In this document: positions 50,014-62,439 of the stretch, piece by piece
How positions within the stretch are numbered: the first letter of the stretch is position 1
Layout of the letters: each line of letters opens with the position of its first letter
Assembly (NCBI GenBank): GCA_014058105.1
Contig: JACGCM010002156.1
Coordinates: 868,001 to 932,000, forward strand
Direction: 5' to 3'
From: Kingdonia uniflora
Lineage: Eukaryota; Streptophyta; Magnoliopsida; Ranunculales; Circaeasteraceae
Length of the DNA: 64,000 bases
Notes under the pieces: generated by a model
What the model was told of the DNA's origin: nothing
What the model saw: the letters and a program-made list of their open reading frames with translations, nothing else
The model's database searches: none
Made by a program: the position numbers and the translations under genes

Positions 50014-51160
50014 CCAACGTCAGGAGGTCTCTATTTGCCATGATAGATATTGAGGGGAAAAGGTATTTGTGACGTAAGCTACGTTCTCTTTATCTCATTG
50101 AAACATCTCGCTGCAAACATCACTCGTTGTATTCTATCACAGACTTCAAGACCATCGATTTATATGATCTCAATCGATTTTTTCCCATTTCGATTCAAAG
50201 TGATAGTAACATTTTTATTTCCCCAATTCACTAAATTGAAATTCATTTACTTTTTATATATATTAGTTCTAGGGTTTGAATATTTGAGGATTTACGGAAA
50301 TGGAAAAGGTGCTTGGAGCATTTCAAGTTAGAATTATTTCGAATCTCAGGGTTTTCGATTTCATTAATATCATGAGCTTATGATCTCGGATGTAAGCAGA
50401 TTTGTAATATGGGATTCGTCTAAACATATTGCTTTGGATGAGATCCCAAATAGTTACTGTTGCTTAGGGCAATAAAACAATATAAGGTAGTTCATAATAG
50501 GGATCATTTGGGTAGTGATGATTTATTCAGAAATAGAGTCTTCTTTTGCTTCTTGACAAGTTCCCAGTGTACCATAGAATCGTCATGAAAGTCAAGCAGC
50601 CTGATTGGCAGCAGGATAGCGATTCAATGCAAATTGACTATGTACTATCCCTTTTTTTTATCTCATGAAATTTCACTAAAGATGTAAGCAGAGATAAAGC
50701 TTCAAGGAGACTCCAAATGGCCTCTTTTAGACCTAAACAAATTAGTATAAACTCTCACCCAAATTCTTGTATATAAAAATATTACACTGAAGGAAGCCGC
50801 AAGTTCAATGTTAGTTCTATAAAATGAAATTGTATACAATGGTAGCAAACCCAGAAATCAAACAATGGGTTACTGCAGAGATTTGCAAAGTACGAATAGT
50901 CCAAGTGAAGCATGCAGGTTAATGAAGGTGCAGAAAGCCCCCCCATCTTCAGATTTGCAGCCGCAGCAGAGATCTTTAAACTGGTCCTGAACTAGATGTT
51001 AGAATGGAGCCGACTTGTCTAACTCTTCATACGTGAATGAAAAAACAAAGAAATAACACACGAAGACCTCAGATTTTGTACTACTAGTCAATCTCTGAAA
51101 CAATTGTTAGCGCCAATATAATCGTATAATCATGGCAATTTTGCTGAAGATGAATATTCT

Positions 51161-54100
51161 TTAGTCACTTTCACTACTGTATCTGGATGTTCCATCTGAA
51201 ATAACAAGATAGGATTTAAATCAGGTTGTAATATAGGAGATGGAAATAGAGACGGGAGTTATATGACTTCTCAGGGTTGATGGCTGTAGGGTGTCACCGG
51301 GTACACATAACAAAACTTAATATTTTAATGTCTCAAAAGAAGTTCAATTAAATCTTTTCTAGAAATGTTGATATACCTCTTTTCCCTTCCATGGCTTCCT
51401 TCTTTGCTTGACAGCTAATACACAGAAAAGGGCCATTCCAGGGACGCAACTTTCCCGGATTTGATGACCCTGCATGTACAGAAATTCCTTCTTTGGGCTT
51501 CATTTCCACCTGACAAACAGCACACATGAACAACTTGAACATGTTGCAGAGTGGGTATTCTGTATCTAACCTGCAATTAACATAAAAGACATTTCAAAGA
51601 GTTGAAACTATCGGGATATATGTTTAATATCAGTGAAATAGCGTGAGGTGAAGTCAAAATATGCCTACAGGTACTAAAGATAATCTGAAACATACAAACC
51701 TTTCGGCAAGCATAGCGGATCCTTCCTCAAATATTTCCTCTACGACGTCTGGTTCAGAGAATTCTCTGTCTATAGTAGAAGATGATTCGGATGACTTTTT
51801 GCGAAATATAGACTTGAAAACTCCCTTTCCCTGCTTCTTTGGTGGTGGTACCGGAGGGTCTAGTTTATCAGGTGGTATTATGTCTACAACAATGCAAGTT
51901 GTATCGTCTCGAAGTCCTTTAAACTGTACAGCCTCCTGCAAATAAGTACAGAACAAAAATAATATCAAAGATAGAAGAGAGATATTTGCATCTATAGACA
52001 TGTGAAGACGAAAACATATTGTGAGTGATTGTCATGAAGTGGAGATCCATGACATGAATACTGATCGGCATGTAAAAATGTCCATTTTACCCTACTTATT
52101 TAAGGGTTTTATACTTCATTTTATTGCTAAAAAGATTAATTATTAATTTATTATTGTTTCAGGTTATGTTAGATAAGAGTGTACAAAAAGTTGATTTTGA
52201 GTGCTAAAGCTACAACTGTTGGAGAAGACCACCTATCTAAGCTATAACTCAGAGCATCTCCAATAGAAAACAAATCGCAAAAGCAAATCAAGAGAATATT
52301 TGACATATTGAGGATATTTTATTATGACTAGGAAGATTGTGCTTGAGTATAATGAATATTTCGCTGAAAATAGAATCTTCAAGAAAATAGCTGTGGAGAT
52401 GTGCTGAGATGTGACAAGAAGGCAGGTTTATATTCGCCCAAAAATTCTGAAACTTTTTGGAGAAGTTGCCAATATGTAAAGATATTTTATGGTATTTTTT
52501 CAGATTTTTATACTGAATATATATTTCTGAATAAATTATAAAATTTGATTATATTTTATTTGACAAAAATACTTTCTTACTAAATATGTAACCTTCTCCT
52601 TCATCTATAAAAGAAGAGGTCTTGACCATGAATAATCATCCAATTTTGAGAGCTTGAGAGCATTGCTCAGAGAGCTTGAGAGCATTGCTTAGGGAGCAAA
52701 AAGATTGAAATTCTTGGAGTTGCTTGTAACCTTGGAGCATCTTTATTTTGTAAGTTATAGTTCAAAGTTAATAAAGTTTTTTTTTTCCATTACCATCATG
52801 TCTTTCTTTTTACTAGTATGTTGTATTTTAGAATTCATGTCTAGCTAAGTCATCCTCTAGGGGAGGGGATGAAGCCGTATTCAATATATACTTAATGTGA
52901 TCAACTAAACGTAAATTGTTCATTTTGTTTTAACGTCAAACCATCTTTATTTTAACAATTTTATTATTGGTCCATGATCAAATTGATATGAATCAAGTTT
53001 TATGAATGTTAATATAGTTGATTTTAGTTGCACAATTATTATTAACATTGGATTGTGAATCAAAGATTAATGGAACGTATTTAGTTTGCTTTAACGTTTC
53101 GTATTTTCACATATGATTTCTCATCTAATGTATTTTGATAAATTTGTTTCTTAAGAGATGGTAAATAGACATTTGGTCAAAATCATTATTTCTTCTAAGA
53201 GCAATTTATGTTTGTATTTACGTTGAGTATATATTTACGGTGAATCCCCGCTTCCCATAGTCTTTAATCTATTTGTAACCCAAAAATCTCTTGAAATTTT
53301 CTTTAGTTCTTTTATTTATTAGTATAGTAGTTTGATTTGAAAACATTATCTAACGATTGTTTGGCCAAGTGAACGACAAGACCCGGAACCCCTATATTTC
53401 ACAACCCGATTTGATACGGTTTTATCAAATACAAGTTTCATTTCTCCAGGCACAAGATACGAGACATACATATCTCCGCGCCTCTAGAGATGTAAACTTT
53501 TTTTCAATATAAAGAGGTCTGCAACTGAGAGTGGCATACTTTAACAATTTGAGCAGCTGCGGTATTTGGTGGCATCCCTCGACAACAGTTCACAGCCGCT
53601 TCGGAGGACAAAGCATCCCAAACACCATCACTTGAGAGGATAAGCCTACCTCCAGCAGTAGATAGCTGTAGCAATGACAATACGACAGTTATGCTATCAA
53701 AATAAACAAATTAAAAAAGCACTAAATAGAAAAAGAGAACTTATGTTCTTTAGGTCAACATTAATTGGAACTACACGTTTTGCATTTCATCTCTCCTCTT
53801 GGTGGATTGGGTCTGCTAAACCACTCCCGTTTTGCCTAGTTATGCAATCTTAATTGGGCTTTCAATATATAGTATTTATAAATAAAGGTACCAGTTCCAA
53901 ACAGCCTAAACTTTAAGACAACAACTCAAATAAAAGACCCGGAAAACAAACGGGCGAGAACTTAATCAAGTAATTTAATTTTGTTAAGCAGATCCTCTAT
54001 GTCAGTTCTTGGATTTCTTATTGTAACCGTTGATTAAAAATGTAAGATCTACGAACTGGGGAAAAAATGGGAATATAAAATTGTACTTTTGCTGGCACAA

Positions 54101-57100
54101 AAAGAAAAGTTGTATTGACTAATCATGAAAGTCGCAGTTGAAGAAATCCTTGCTAAAATTTTCACAGGAGTAGGGCCAAGAAAGCTGAACGAGATAAGGA
54201 AATGAGAATAAGAAAAAATAGGTACGGATTTAGCTTTACATCCACGTTTCCTATATGATGGAAACTAATGCTCGTAAATGAAAACGTCAGTCAGATTCTT
54301 GGCTCTCTTGCTCAAACAGGCATTTCAAGTTGGCTATCTTTAACAAACTTTTGGGCACCGAAAGTTCAGAGGGAGCGTGTCAGAATGATTAGTATCAAAT
54401 ATTCATTGTCATGACAACATATTGTGGTAATTTTCGTCTAAGGTCCATATTTGACTCTAGCCCTTCTAAGTGATTCCGAAAGTGTTCCCTTACGGTTGAA
54501 TGGATTCACAAAACCCCCAGCCACACCAAAGTACAACATATTATGGTAATTTTCATCTAAGATCCTACATGAGTCCTTATGTTGCAATTAGTGAAATATT
54601 ATAACCCAAGATCTAAAATCATGCCTCATAAGTCTTAAATAACCCACTGCAGAATGATTAGTACATGTGAAGATGAATTATATCCAGACATGTTATATAC
54701 AGTGTACTGTTGAGCAAACCTTCACTTGCTTTACATATGGGACAGGGACAATGAACTCGCCAACGTCCATATCTCCAATAGATCTTGAGAGACATAAGCC
54801 ACCTGGCCAGCATCTGAGAGGACCAATCTGAAAAGAGAAGTTTCCCCACATATTAGAGAAATTTCTTATGTTCAATAGTTAAGGTGATAATCAAAATTAA
54901 TTTCACAATTGAGGTACAAAATGTGCCCCCTCCAATAGATAATAATCAAACGAAAAGAATTTACTGTGTCAAATTGAATATGATTCTCAAACAAAATTAT
55001 TGTTACAGACACTCGCCTGCAACTCAATTAACAAACATCTATACAAAAGAGACGAACATGAACCAGTTTCCAGCATTGGTACGTTAAATCCCACAAAATT
55101 AATACACAAACCACATTTAAATATGTCAGTGCGACTGATTTTTCTTCTTTTCATTTAGCATTTGTAGAAAGCCAAGAGGAAACAACAACAGAAAAAACAG
55201 AAGCCTGGCCTTTCCAACAAGAAAATGAGCAAAAGACCCGAAATGGAGGGAAAAAAAGTAAAGTAAAAAAGTGATCGCAACATCAACGTCAGTAAGGATA
55301 ACCCAAAATCAATTCCTTTTTTTTATAAGATTAAATTTTATTGATATAGAAAATGATAACAAAAGACAGAGCACATCAAAAGCTACATCACATAAAATGA
55401 CATCCAAAGGAAAAAATATATTTTTTAGAATGAAATTAAAAAGAACATTTGAAACAATAAACTCAGATCCTCGAATTCTCATCCCCTGGAAGAGAGTGGA
55501 ATCCAGCCAACTTATCCAAGATAAGAGCCACTATATGCATTTATGTTGTGAGAAAGACATATTCCATGACACACGGGTCTGATTAATGGTCATCATATCT
55601 TGAACTCGTAGCTTGAGTCTTTGATAAGGTGAAAATTTATAGTTGTGGTCTGTGGAGAGGAGTAATGGATAGTAGACAGAGATTTGGGAGGACAGTGAGG
55701 ATCAAAATGTGTCTGGTCATGCGAACCATTGACAAGGACAAAAAAACAGCAAAAATGACAAGTTGGAAATTCATAACCTCTGCTGGTAGTTTCCAGAGGG
55801 CCCACAATCATGTTATTCCCACAATATTAAGAGCGAGAAATTTATTAAGCAACTACAGCAGGTTATGTAGACAAGATAAAAGAAAGGGACAAATCAATCA
55901 CAATAGAAGTAAAGTTCATGCAAAGTCTAAAGGAATTACCTCTGCCCCGCCACCAGTATTAAGTCGGCCAACCTCACCCCCACTTGCCGTAATTCGTTCC
56001 CTTCTATTGAAGCATGAAAAGTTAAGCACAAATAAGGAAGTGAATTTTCACAGCACATGCATCATAAGGCCTATTGAATTGAAACTTACTCCTCTTCATT
56101 TTCTTCCAGTCTATGATCTGCCGATAATGAATATACAGAACCCTCAGCAGATTCAAGTACGCAACGAGAATCACCTACTGATGCTACTGTTATCACCCAT
56201 CCATCTACTATTGCAAACGTCACAGTTGTTCCAGAAGTTTGAGCTGAAAAAGAAAGTTACCAATCCTTATAACTCTGTCAGCTACTGGAGCCTGGGAGTT
56301 AACGCATTACTCGACACCCTGACTTTTGAAAAAGACCAATCTTACACGAAAGAAGGAATGTTTTGAGCATTCTATTGTTTTTTTAGAGTTGATTTGCAGT
56401 TCAATCAGTATGGAAATGCACTGAGTATTGTACTGATCAGACTGCATGACTAATAAGATTAACATGACGCTTGTATATATGCCTACATATTGATCTACAC
56501 CATGCTATACTATACCTTTTTCTTGAAAATCTTTATCTGTTTTTACAAATCCCGCCACCAAAGCCCTCGGCAATGCCGCTAACCATTCATCTCTACTAAG
56601 ATCTGAAGGAATCGCCCCAACGATATTGTTTAAGAGATTCTCTCTAGTATAAATGGCAGCTGCTGCTCCGTTGTGCCCATCAAATAACTGCAAGAAACAA
56701 GTAAAAGGCCAAGGTTAGTGCATAATAAATCACAGTAATGAGGTACTCAGAGAAAATACTTACTAAGCTATAAGAACATCATGCTAAAAACTCAAAATTG
56801 TACTTGCATGAAAATTAGCCATGCAAAGCAATCCCTCCAATTCAAATTTTGTCTCTCTAGATTATCTTAAACCGAATTTGCCCTCTTTAAACTTCTCCAC
56901 TCTAGATTCTCCCTATCCAAACCTTCTCTATCTAGATATTGCATTCCAAATTTCCTCTCTCCAGATTCTCTTAGTCCAAATTTTTAGTTTTTCTTCTTCT
57001 TATCCATACTTTTTCTTCGGTTTCCACAAACTAAACACTGCATAAATGTCTAAAACACATATAAAGACACATTTGGTATTGTTCATTTTTCGAAGATATA

Positions 57101-57580
57101 TAAGAAAGAGACAAGAGGCATAACACAATCACTAAAAGTGCAACCATCTCCCAAGCCTCTATATGATTCCTCCACCCCACTAAACAATCTAAAGAGATAA
57201 TTTTCTATGCTACAAGATCAAACAAACAAAATATATGCTTTATCGGTAATAGCACCTATATAATTCAATAAGATTCCAGTTTCGCAAAATTTAACACCCC
57301 CTTTAATACAAATTCACAATTGCATGAAATAACATTAAGCAAACAAAAATCCAAAACGGTCAATACATACCGCGAAAACGGAAAACGTTGTCGTCCCATC
57401 GCCAGGTACCCTTTGGCATTCAGTCTTCAACAATGTAAAGTCCTCCCCTTTCTTGCTATGTCCAGCTTGTCCATGAATAATCTCTGGTTTCTCGATCTTC
57501 TCGCTCGTTAACTCCCGCTTAAGAAGCACCGCCAACGGAACCATTTGATGATGATGATGATGACCATTGTTCGTCGACAT
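51161..57580 (-). CDS. Protein phosphatase 2C (At1g47380-like) with a cysteine-rich C-terminal tail
   Basis: A Mg/Mn-dependent Ser/Thr phosphatase. Nine exons (high to low): 57580-57371, 56687-56516, 56243-56090, 56003-55940, 54827-54720, 53665-53540, 51935-51700, 51570-51377, 51195-51161, together 432 residues; the Arabidopsis relative has about 428. All introns are GT-AG. PP2C motifs: SKKGEDF (42-48), FDGHNG (72-77), VASVGDSRC (147-155), LSADH (167-171), CLSRSIGD (212-219), LSSDGVWD (246-253) and RDDTTCIVV (287-295), with the metal-binding aspartates present. After the catalytic core come PPPKKQGKG, an acidic EPDVVEEIFEEGSAML segment, then CAVC (373-376) and CISC (407-410), a possible zinc site. 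The N-terminus has five consecutive His. This subgroup is not the ABA co-receptor clade A. Substrates are unknown. Confidence 0.95.
51936..53539 (-). other. PP2C intron 6 with retroelement-like sequence
   Basis: Near 52600-52790 there is TATAAAAGAAGAGG, then two copies of GAGAGCTTGAGAGCATTGCT-like sequence (52649-52700) and an AATAAAG followed by a T run. This resembles the promoter to poly(A)-signal part of a plus-strand LTR. GAGCATCTCCAATAG at 52253 looks like a MITE end. Boundaries were not resolved. Confidence 0.4.
54828..55939 (-). other. PP2C intron 4, possible retroposon tail
   Basis: A run of nine T at 55318 on the plus strand, preceded on the minus strand by CAATAAAATTTAATCTTAT, resembles the A-rich 3' end of a LINE or SINE inserted in the gene's own orientation. 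No protein domain was recognised in the roughly 280 bases upstream of it. Confidence 0.35.
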
Positions 57581-58842
57581 CTTCCTCCTCTCCTCTCCTC
57601 AAATCCCTCAAAACCAAAACTCCCAAAAAAAAAAAAACAATAACAACCCTCTTTTAGGGGGAAAAAAACTGTCTCCACCTCAACCCAAACTGTCACAATT
57701 CAAGAGCAGATAACAAAACTTCTCTTCTTATTATATCCATAACTTCTCACATTTAAATGGGAAAACCCAAAATCATGAAAAATCGAGCCTCAAAGACTCC
57801 AATTTCAACCCTAGATCTGAAACATTCAATCGGTCGTGAGAACTAATACCAGAAGAAGAAGAAAAACGCGGTTTCTACGGTATTCTTCGTGATTGAGTCA
57901 ATGTGATTGATTAAAACCTTGAAAATTTCAAGAAAAACTAAGTCTTCGATCAAAAATTACATGAAATCGAAAACAAAAAACAAGATTTTATCAAAAAATA
58001 AATTTCTTACAGATGAGAGAGAGAGAGAGAAAGAGAGATGGAGAGGCGCAATCGACGCTCTTCCTTTCCCCCTCTTTATTTTTTTTCCTTTTTCTCACAT
58101 GTGCTGACGTGTGAATTATATGAGCGGATTTTAGCGTACGCATCTCGATTGGGCTAAACTGCGCTGGTAGGCGTAAAAAGGAGTTTGTCTGTTATCCACG
58201 TTGTAGCTGCATGTCTTTTTCGGACCAATCAACGAATCTCATCCCTTTGTTTCATCCCAAACTTAAAAATGTTAATCATAATCTAATTAATAAATTTTGC
58301 TTAGAGGACCAATTCATACATACATACACCCTTGGACAAAACATTGCGGCATTACCACCGGATATATGTTAGTTCTTGCAAATAATATTGCTTCGCGGAC
58401 GCTTCACTAATGTACTTGTTCAGTACAGGCGATACACTGTAAGTTGGATCAAAAATGGAGAACTATATCGTTTTACACGGACATGAGATTACACCGAGTA
58501 TTTTTGATATCTTATGGGAATTATTGATGAATCAATAAAAGAAAAAATGGTACGGGGAGGTTTAAAACATAATTATATGGTAACATGATGTCTAGAGGTG
58601 ATTGATTAGATAAGAGATTAAGAGGTAACCCATAAGTACATATGAAGGAGGATTAGTGGGAAATGAAGATAATGCTAGATTCGGATGATGGAGTTAAAAG
58701 TAAACGCGTAACAGCATGTTCAACTTAATAACAACTCCACAAGGGTGGGACCACAAGGGTGACAATGATCAAGTTGGAAATTTCTGCATGGCAAGTGGTC
58801 CCACAGTATATATCACTTATTCCCGAAAATAATAGTAACTAA
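57581..58842. other. PP2C upstream region
   Basis: This holds the 5' UTR and promoter of the minus-strand phosphatase. A GA-rich run at about 58013-58047 (CT-rich on the gene strand) is probably in the leader. A 5' UTR intron is possible but I could not fix its ends. Nothing else is recognised up to the MITE at 58843. Confidence 0.4.
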
Positions 58843-61800
58843 GAGCATCTGCAGCAGCGAGTGGGAGTTTGGGCGTGGGCTTCGACAAGGGGCCCACAAA
58901 AAACCCAACTCACACCCATTCTCATGCAGCAACGAGTTTGAGTTAGGTTTGAGTTTATTTATTATTTATTTTTGTATTTAGTCCATGGGTAATCGTTAGT
59001 ATGCGCGGTATTCATTTCTCTTCATGCACTATTCATCTCTCTCACATATTAAAAAAATATTATTATTTTTAAGTGTGGCGGTAATCAAAACACCGCGCGG
59101 TAATCCAAACACCCCCACACTCAGTTGTGTTCTTGTAGCGCCAGGTCATCGAACTCACACTCAAACAGTGCCTGCTGGGAAACGTTTGGGTGTGGGTTGG
59201 CAAACTCAACTCAACCCACACTGTCATGTCCCCAAAATTGGCTTCTTAATAATCTATTAAGAACGCGAATTCTGAGGTGTAACGTCGGGCATCCCGAAGA
59301 TGAACCCGAAAAGACGTACTACAATTTAAACAAATCGTAAATACATCTATAACACTATGAAACTACGCAGCGGAAGAAAATCTAAAAGAGATAGAAATAA
59401 TAAATAATACCACAAGGATAGCAAGAACTCCAAAAGATGCAAGTCCAGCTAGCTCCAACTACTAGTATTGCTACTGCACGATTCACCTAAAAAAATATAT
59501 ATGCGCAAGGCGTCCGCAAGCAACGCCCAACAAGTACAAATATCCAAGGTCATAAGATAAGATAGACCAAGATAAACACATAAAAGAGACATGAAGAATC
59601 CAATGGAATTATAGGAGAAGATCAACCAAGCTACGAGTCCTAGAGAAAGCGGTCTAAGTAAAACTAATATCCTATAAATATATATAAATGATGCAATGCT
59701 TTGAGGAAATGAGGTTCAATTATTAATGTTGTTTTTAAGTGTCGGCGCCAACCGGTATTATAAATAATTATAAAGTATTATTAGGTGTGGGGGATAACTA
59801 ACAGACGATGTATACAGGGTCACTTTTAATTTAGTGGGACCACACTCTCACACCCTTCTGTCCTCAACAGAAGCGTATCCCTTATTGGCGAGCCAGGGAT
59901 TGGCGGATTCCTTTTTAGTGAGCCAGGAATTAGCGGGTAATGCACCTGATCAGGGTGTTCAAGGAATTTCAACCTACAGGTCTAAAGCCTGATTTATTTT
60001 CAACTTTTAGGGATCTGCCCACGGGATGCTCGAGAAGCATGCAGCCGAGAAGTAACAGGGAAAAAATTTAGGGACTTGCAACCCGGGAACACGGATAAAT
60101 AGTTACCTCATATTTTGTTTAGGGATTCGAACCCAAGGACCCTGACAACATAGCCCTACTATGTACATGACTCTAAGTTATCCTATGCATGAATGAAAGG
60201 AAGAAGTTTAAATCCTATAAGAATCAAATGATCTGTCTGCCCCTGCCTAATAAGCATCTGGGACTATATCCAAAGACCTACCGCTCTTACGACCAGATGA
60301 TCTATCTACTCTCACTTTAATAACAAGTGGGGACTCTATCAAATGAAGTAAAGCTCCAACATCTAATGTTATCTGTCGTAACATGCTCAATAAGTGCGAC
60401 TATATCAAAAGGAAACCCTAAGCGTCAAAACGAATCTAAGTCGCGTACTACTGAATCATGGAAAATTCATTCTCTTAAATGGTTGTCACAAAAGACAAAC
60501 TAAGGGATCATCTAAGTTCTAAAATAAAAGACTCGCTCCTAATGTCCAATTGAGATAAAGAACTCTCTTACTCCACTCGCGCCTTAGAATACAAATCTTA
60601 CAATGAGTACTATGCACAACACTAGGCCGCCTTGTCCCAAATGGACATAATCGATGTCTCGAGAATTCTTATTATTACTAATGTAATATCTAGCAAGGAA
60701 AACACCTAGAGAACTACTTCTCCCGTAGACCATATAAGGTACTTGTATGCTTCACAACCCATGTCATTCACCATAACATGCCATCAATATATATATATGG
60801 AAAATCGCCTCAAACCAAACAAGTATCGAGAAGCTACTTATTGAACTATACCATCTCAAGGTAAAGTTTAGTCCAAACACTCCATCCCATATATTTTAAG
60901 AATAATATCAACCATACCAAAATGTGTCCAGATCACTCTAGGAGTAGATTACTTTATGAATTTCTATAAGATAACCAACCCTCGATATAAACACCTGACA
61001 AGAGCAGCATATACATACATCTTTCTAAGCATTTATGCCTTCATGAGTTAACCTAAGGGTAAGCCTAATCAGGTTGAATACAGATGAATCAAGAATAAGC
61101 AATGTCCAAAGAAGAACCTAAAACAGAACAAATCAAGATTATCACAAATACCAACTTCCCGTAATATCTAGTTTGTATACCTAGAATACAATTTGAAGTA
61201 GTTTCTTTATACTTTCAATGCCCAAGTGATTCTCTAACCAAAATTACCATCAGACTATAAGAATATTAGGATATTAACCTATTAAGAACCAAAGCCTAAC
61301 TCATAAAGATCAACAGTTGTATACCTAAATAAACATCATGAAATAAACCACTAGAGGATACATGATTGCATACACAATACTGAGATGTCTAATGTAAATT
61401 GATGCGACGATAAAAGCGACAACTAAGAGGGTAATAAACCAATGACAGATTAATATCTAGAACATGCTTTGTATAGTGAAGATTAGAACATACAAGAATA
61501 CTATGATTTACTCGTATCATGTCAATGCAAATGATCTCAGATAAATGCACTTGCCTGATATCGATCGGGAGAAGGAAGATGAAGGATAAGCAACCCAATG
61601 AACTCACACATCTGATCTCCAATATCACCACTACTCACTACACAAAATGTACCTGAATACACACAGGTTATAATAAGCATCTCCTGAGTCCTGAGGTATA
61701 TCTCTTAGCTAAAGTCTGAAGATTAATTCGAGCCGCATAAGATATAATCGGTGCTACGATAACGGTAAAAATCTACACGAGATATCCAACCAAATCAACT

Positions 61801-62436
61801 TTCGCCCTCTGATATATTATACCCAACTTCCTTTAATAGGTTAAGCTAACGCTTCTCGTAAATGAAGTGATTCAAACTAAAAACCCTTCCCAAATATTCT
61901 CTGAGATGCACACCTAGACCAACTAAAATTTTACGTACTACACCAAAAACCCAAGGCTACACACAATTAATCCATCTCCGTATTAGTACTGCAACTTGCT
62001 ATTGAGAAACAATTTACACCCACTTCCATCCGGTGAAGCTTTTCCCTATGGTAATATTCAACTCCATAATATAATCAGGATGTAACAACAACAAGGACGA
62101 GCACCGAGGTAAGCTTTAATGGAGAACTAAATCACAAGCATTTGTTGTTTACTCAAACTCTGAGCAAGCAGGTCGGTGATTGGTGAGAGATGAAGGTAGC
62201 TGGTGTTGTAGATGGAGGGAGGTTTAATGGTGAAGGAGGTCTTTCTCTCCACAAAACTCCACGATTTAAGCCCCCAAAATCTCACTATCCTCAGGACTCT
62301 CTCAAATAACAAATATGGATATTGTACAAAAGGGTGCAACTTAATACACAAAAATCCTCACTATTTGATACACAAAATTTACTCTAATAACACCTATAAT
62401 ATCCAGGTCGCAACACACACCCTGCTATGGATGCTC
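58843..62436. mobile_element. Harbinger-like MITE split by a solo LTR
   Basis: The left end GAGCATCTGCAGCAGCGAG at 58843 and the right end CTGCTATGGATGCTC at 62436 are inverted relative to each other and both are bordered by TAA (58840-58842 and 62437-62439). Removing the LTR at 59222-62415 and one copy of its 5-bp duplication leaves a MITE of about 395 bp with no coding capacity. Confidence 0.75.
59222..62415. mobile_element. Long solo LTR (about 3.2 kb) of a gypsy-type retrotransposon
   Basis: It begins TGTCATGTCCCCAAAATTGG, ends GGTCGCAACA and is flanked by a CACAC duplication at 59217-59221 and 62416-62420. No gag, protease, RT or integrase frame is visible, and the start sequence does not recur near the end, so this is one LTR rather than a whole element. 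The TGTCA.G.CCCC start and the length suit chromovirus LTRs of the Tekay/Del kind (family-level inference). Confidence 0.75.
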
Positions 62437-62439
62437 TAA

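Larger units (their letters stand above)
46238..51160. other. Intergenic between ATG2 and the PP2C gene: repeats and mobile elements
   Basis: Contents in order: the ATG2 leader; a diverged direct repeat (46526-46637 and 46682-46791); a LINE fragment (46888-47775); a segment with GAGCATCTCC at 48150; a large inverted repeat (48366-50013); and 3' flank of the PP2C gene. No intact host gene is recognised. Confidence 0.5.

Noticed and set aside
55629..56366. 245-codon open frame on the plus strand
   Set aside because: It lies antisense over PP2C exons 3 and 4, which show full domain conservation on the minus strand, and its own translation has no recognisable domain.
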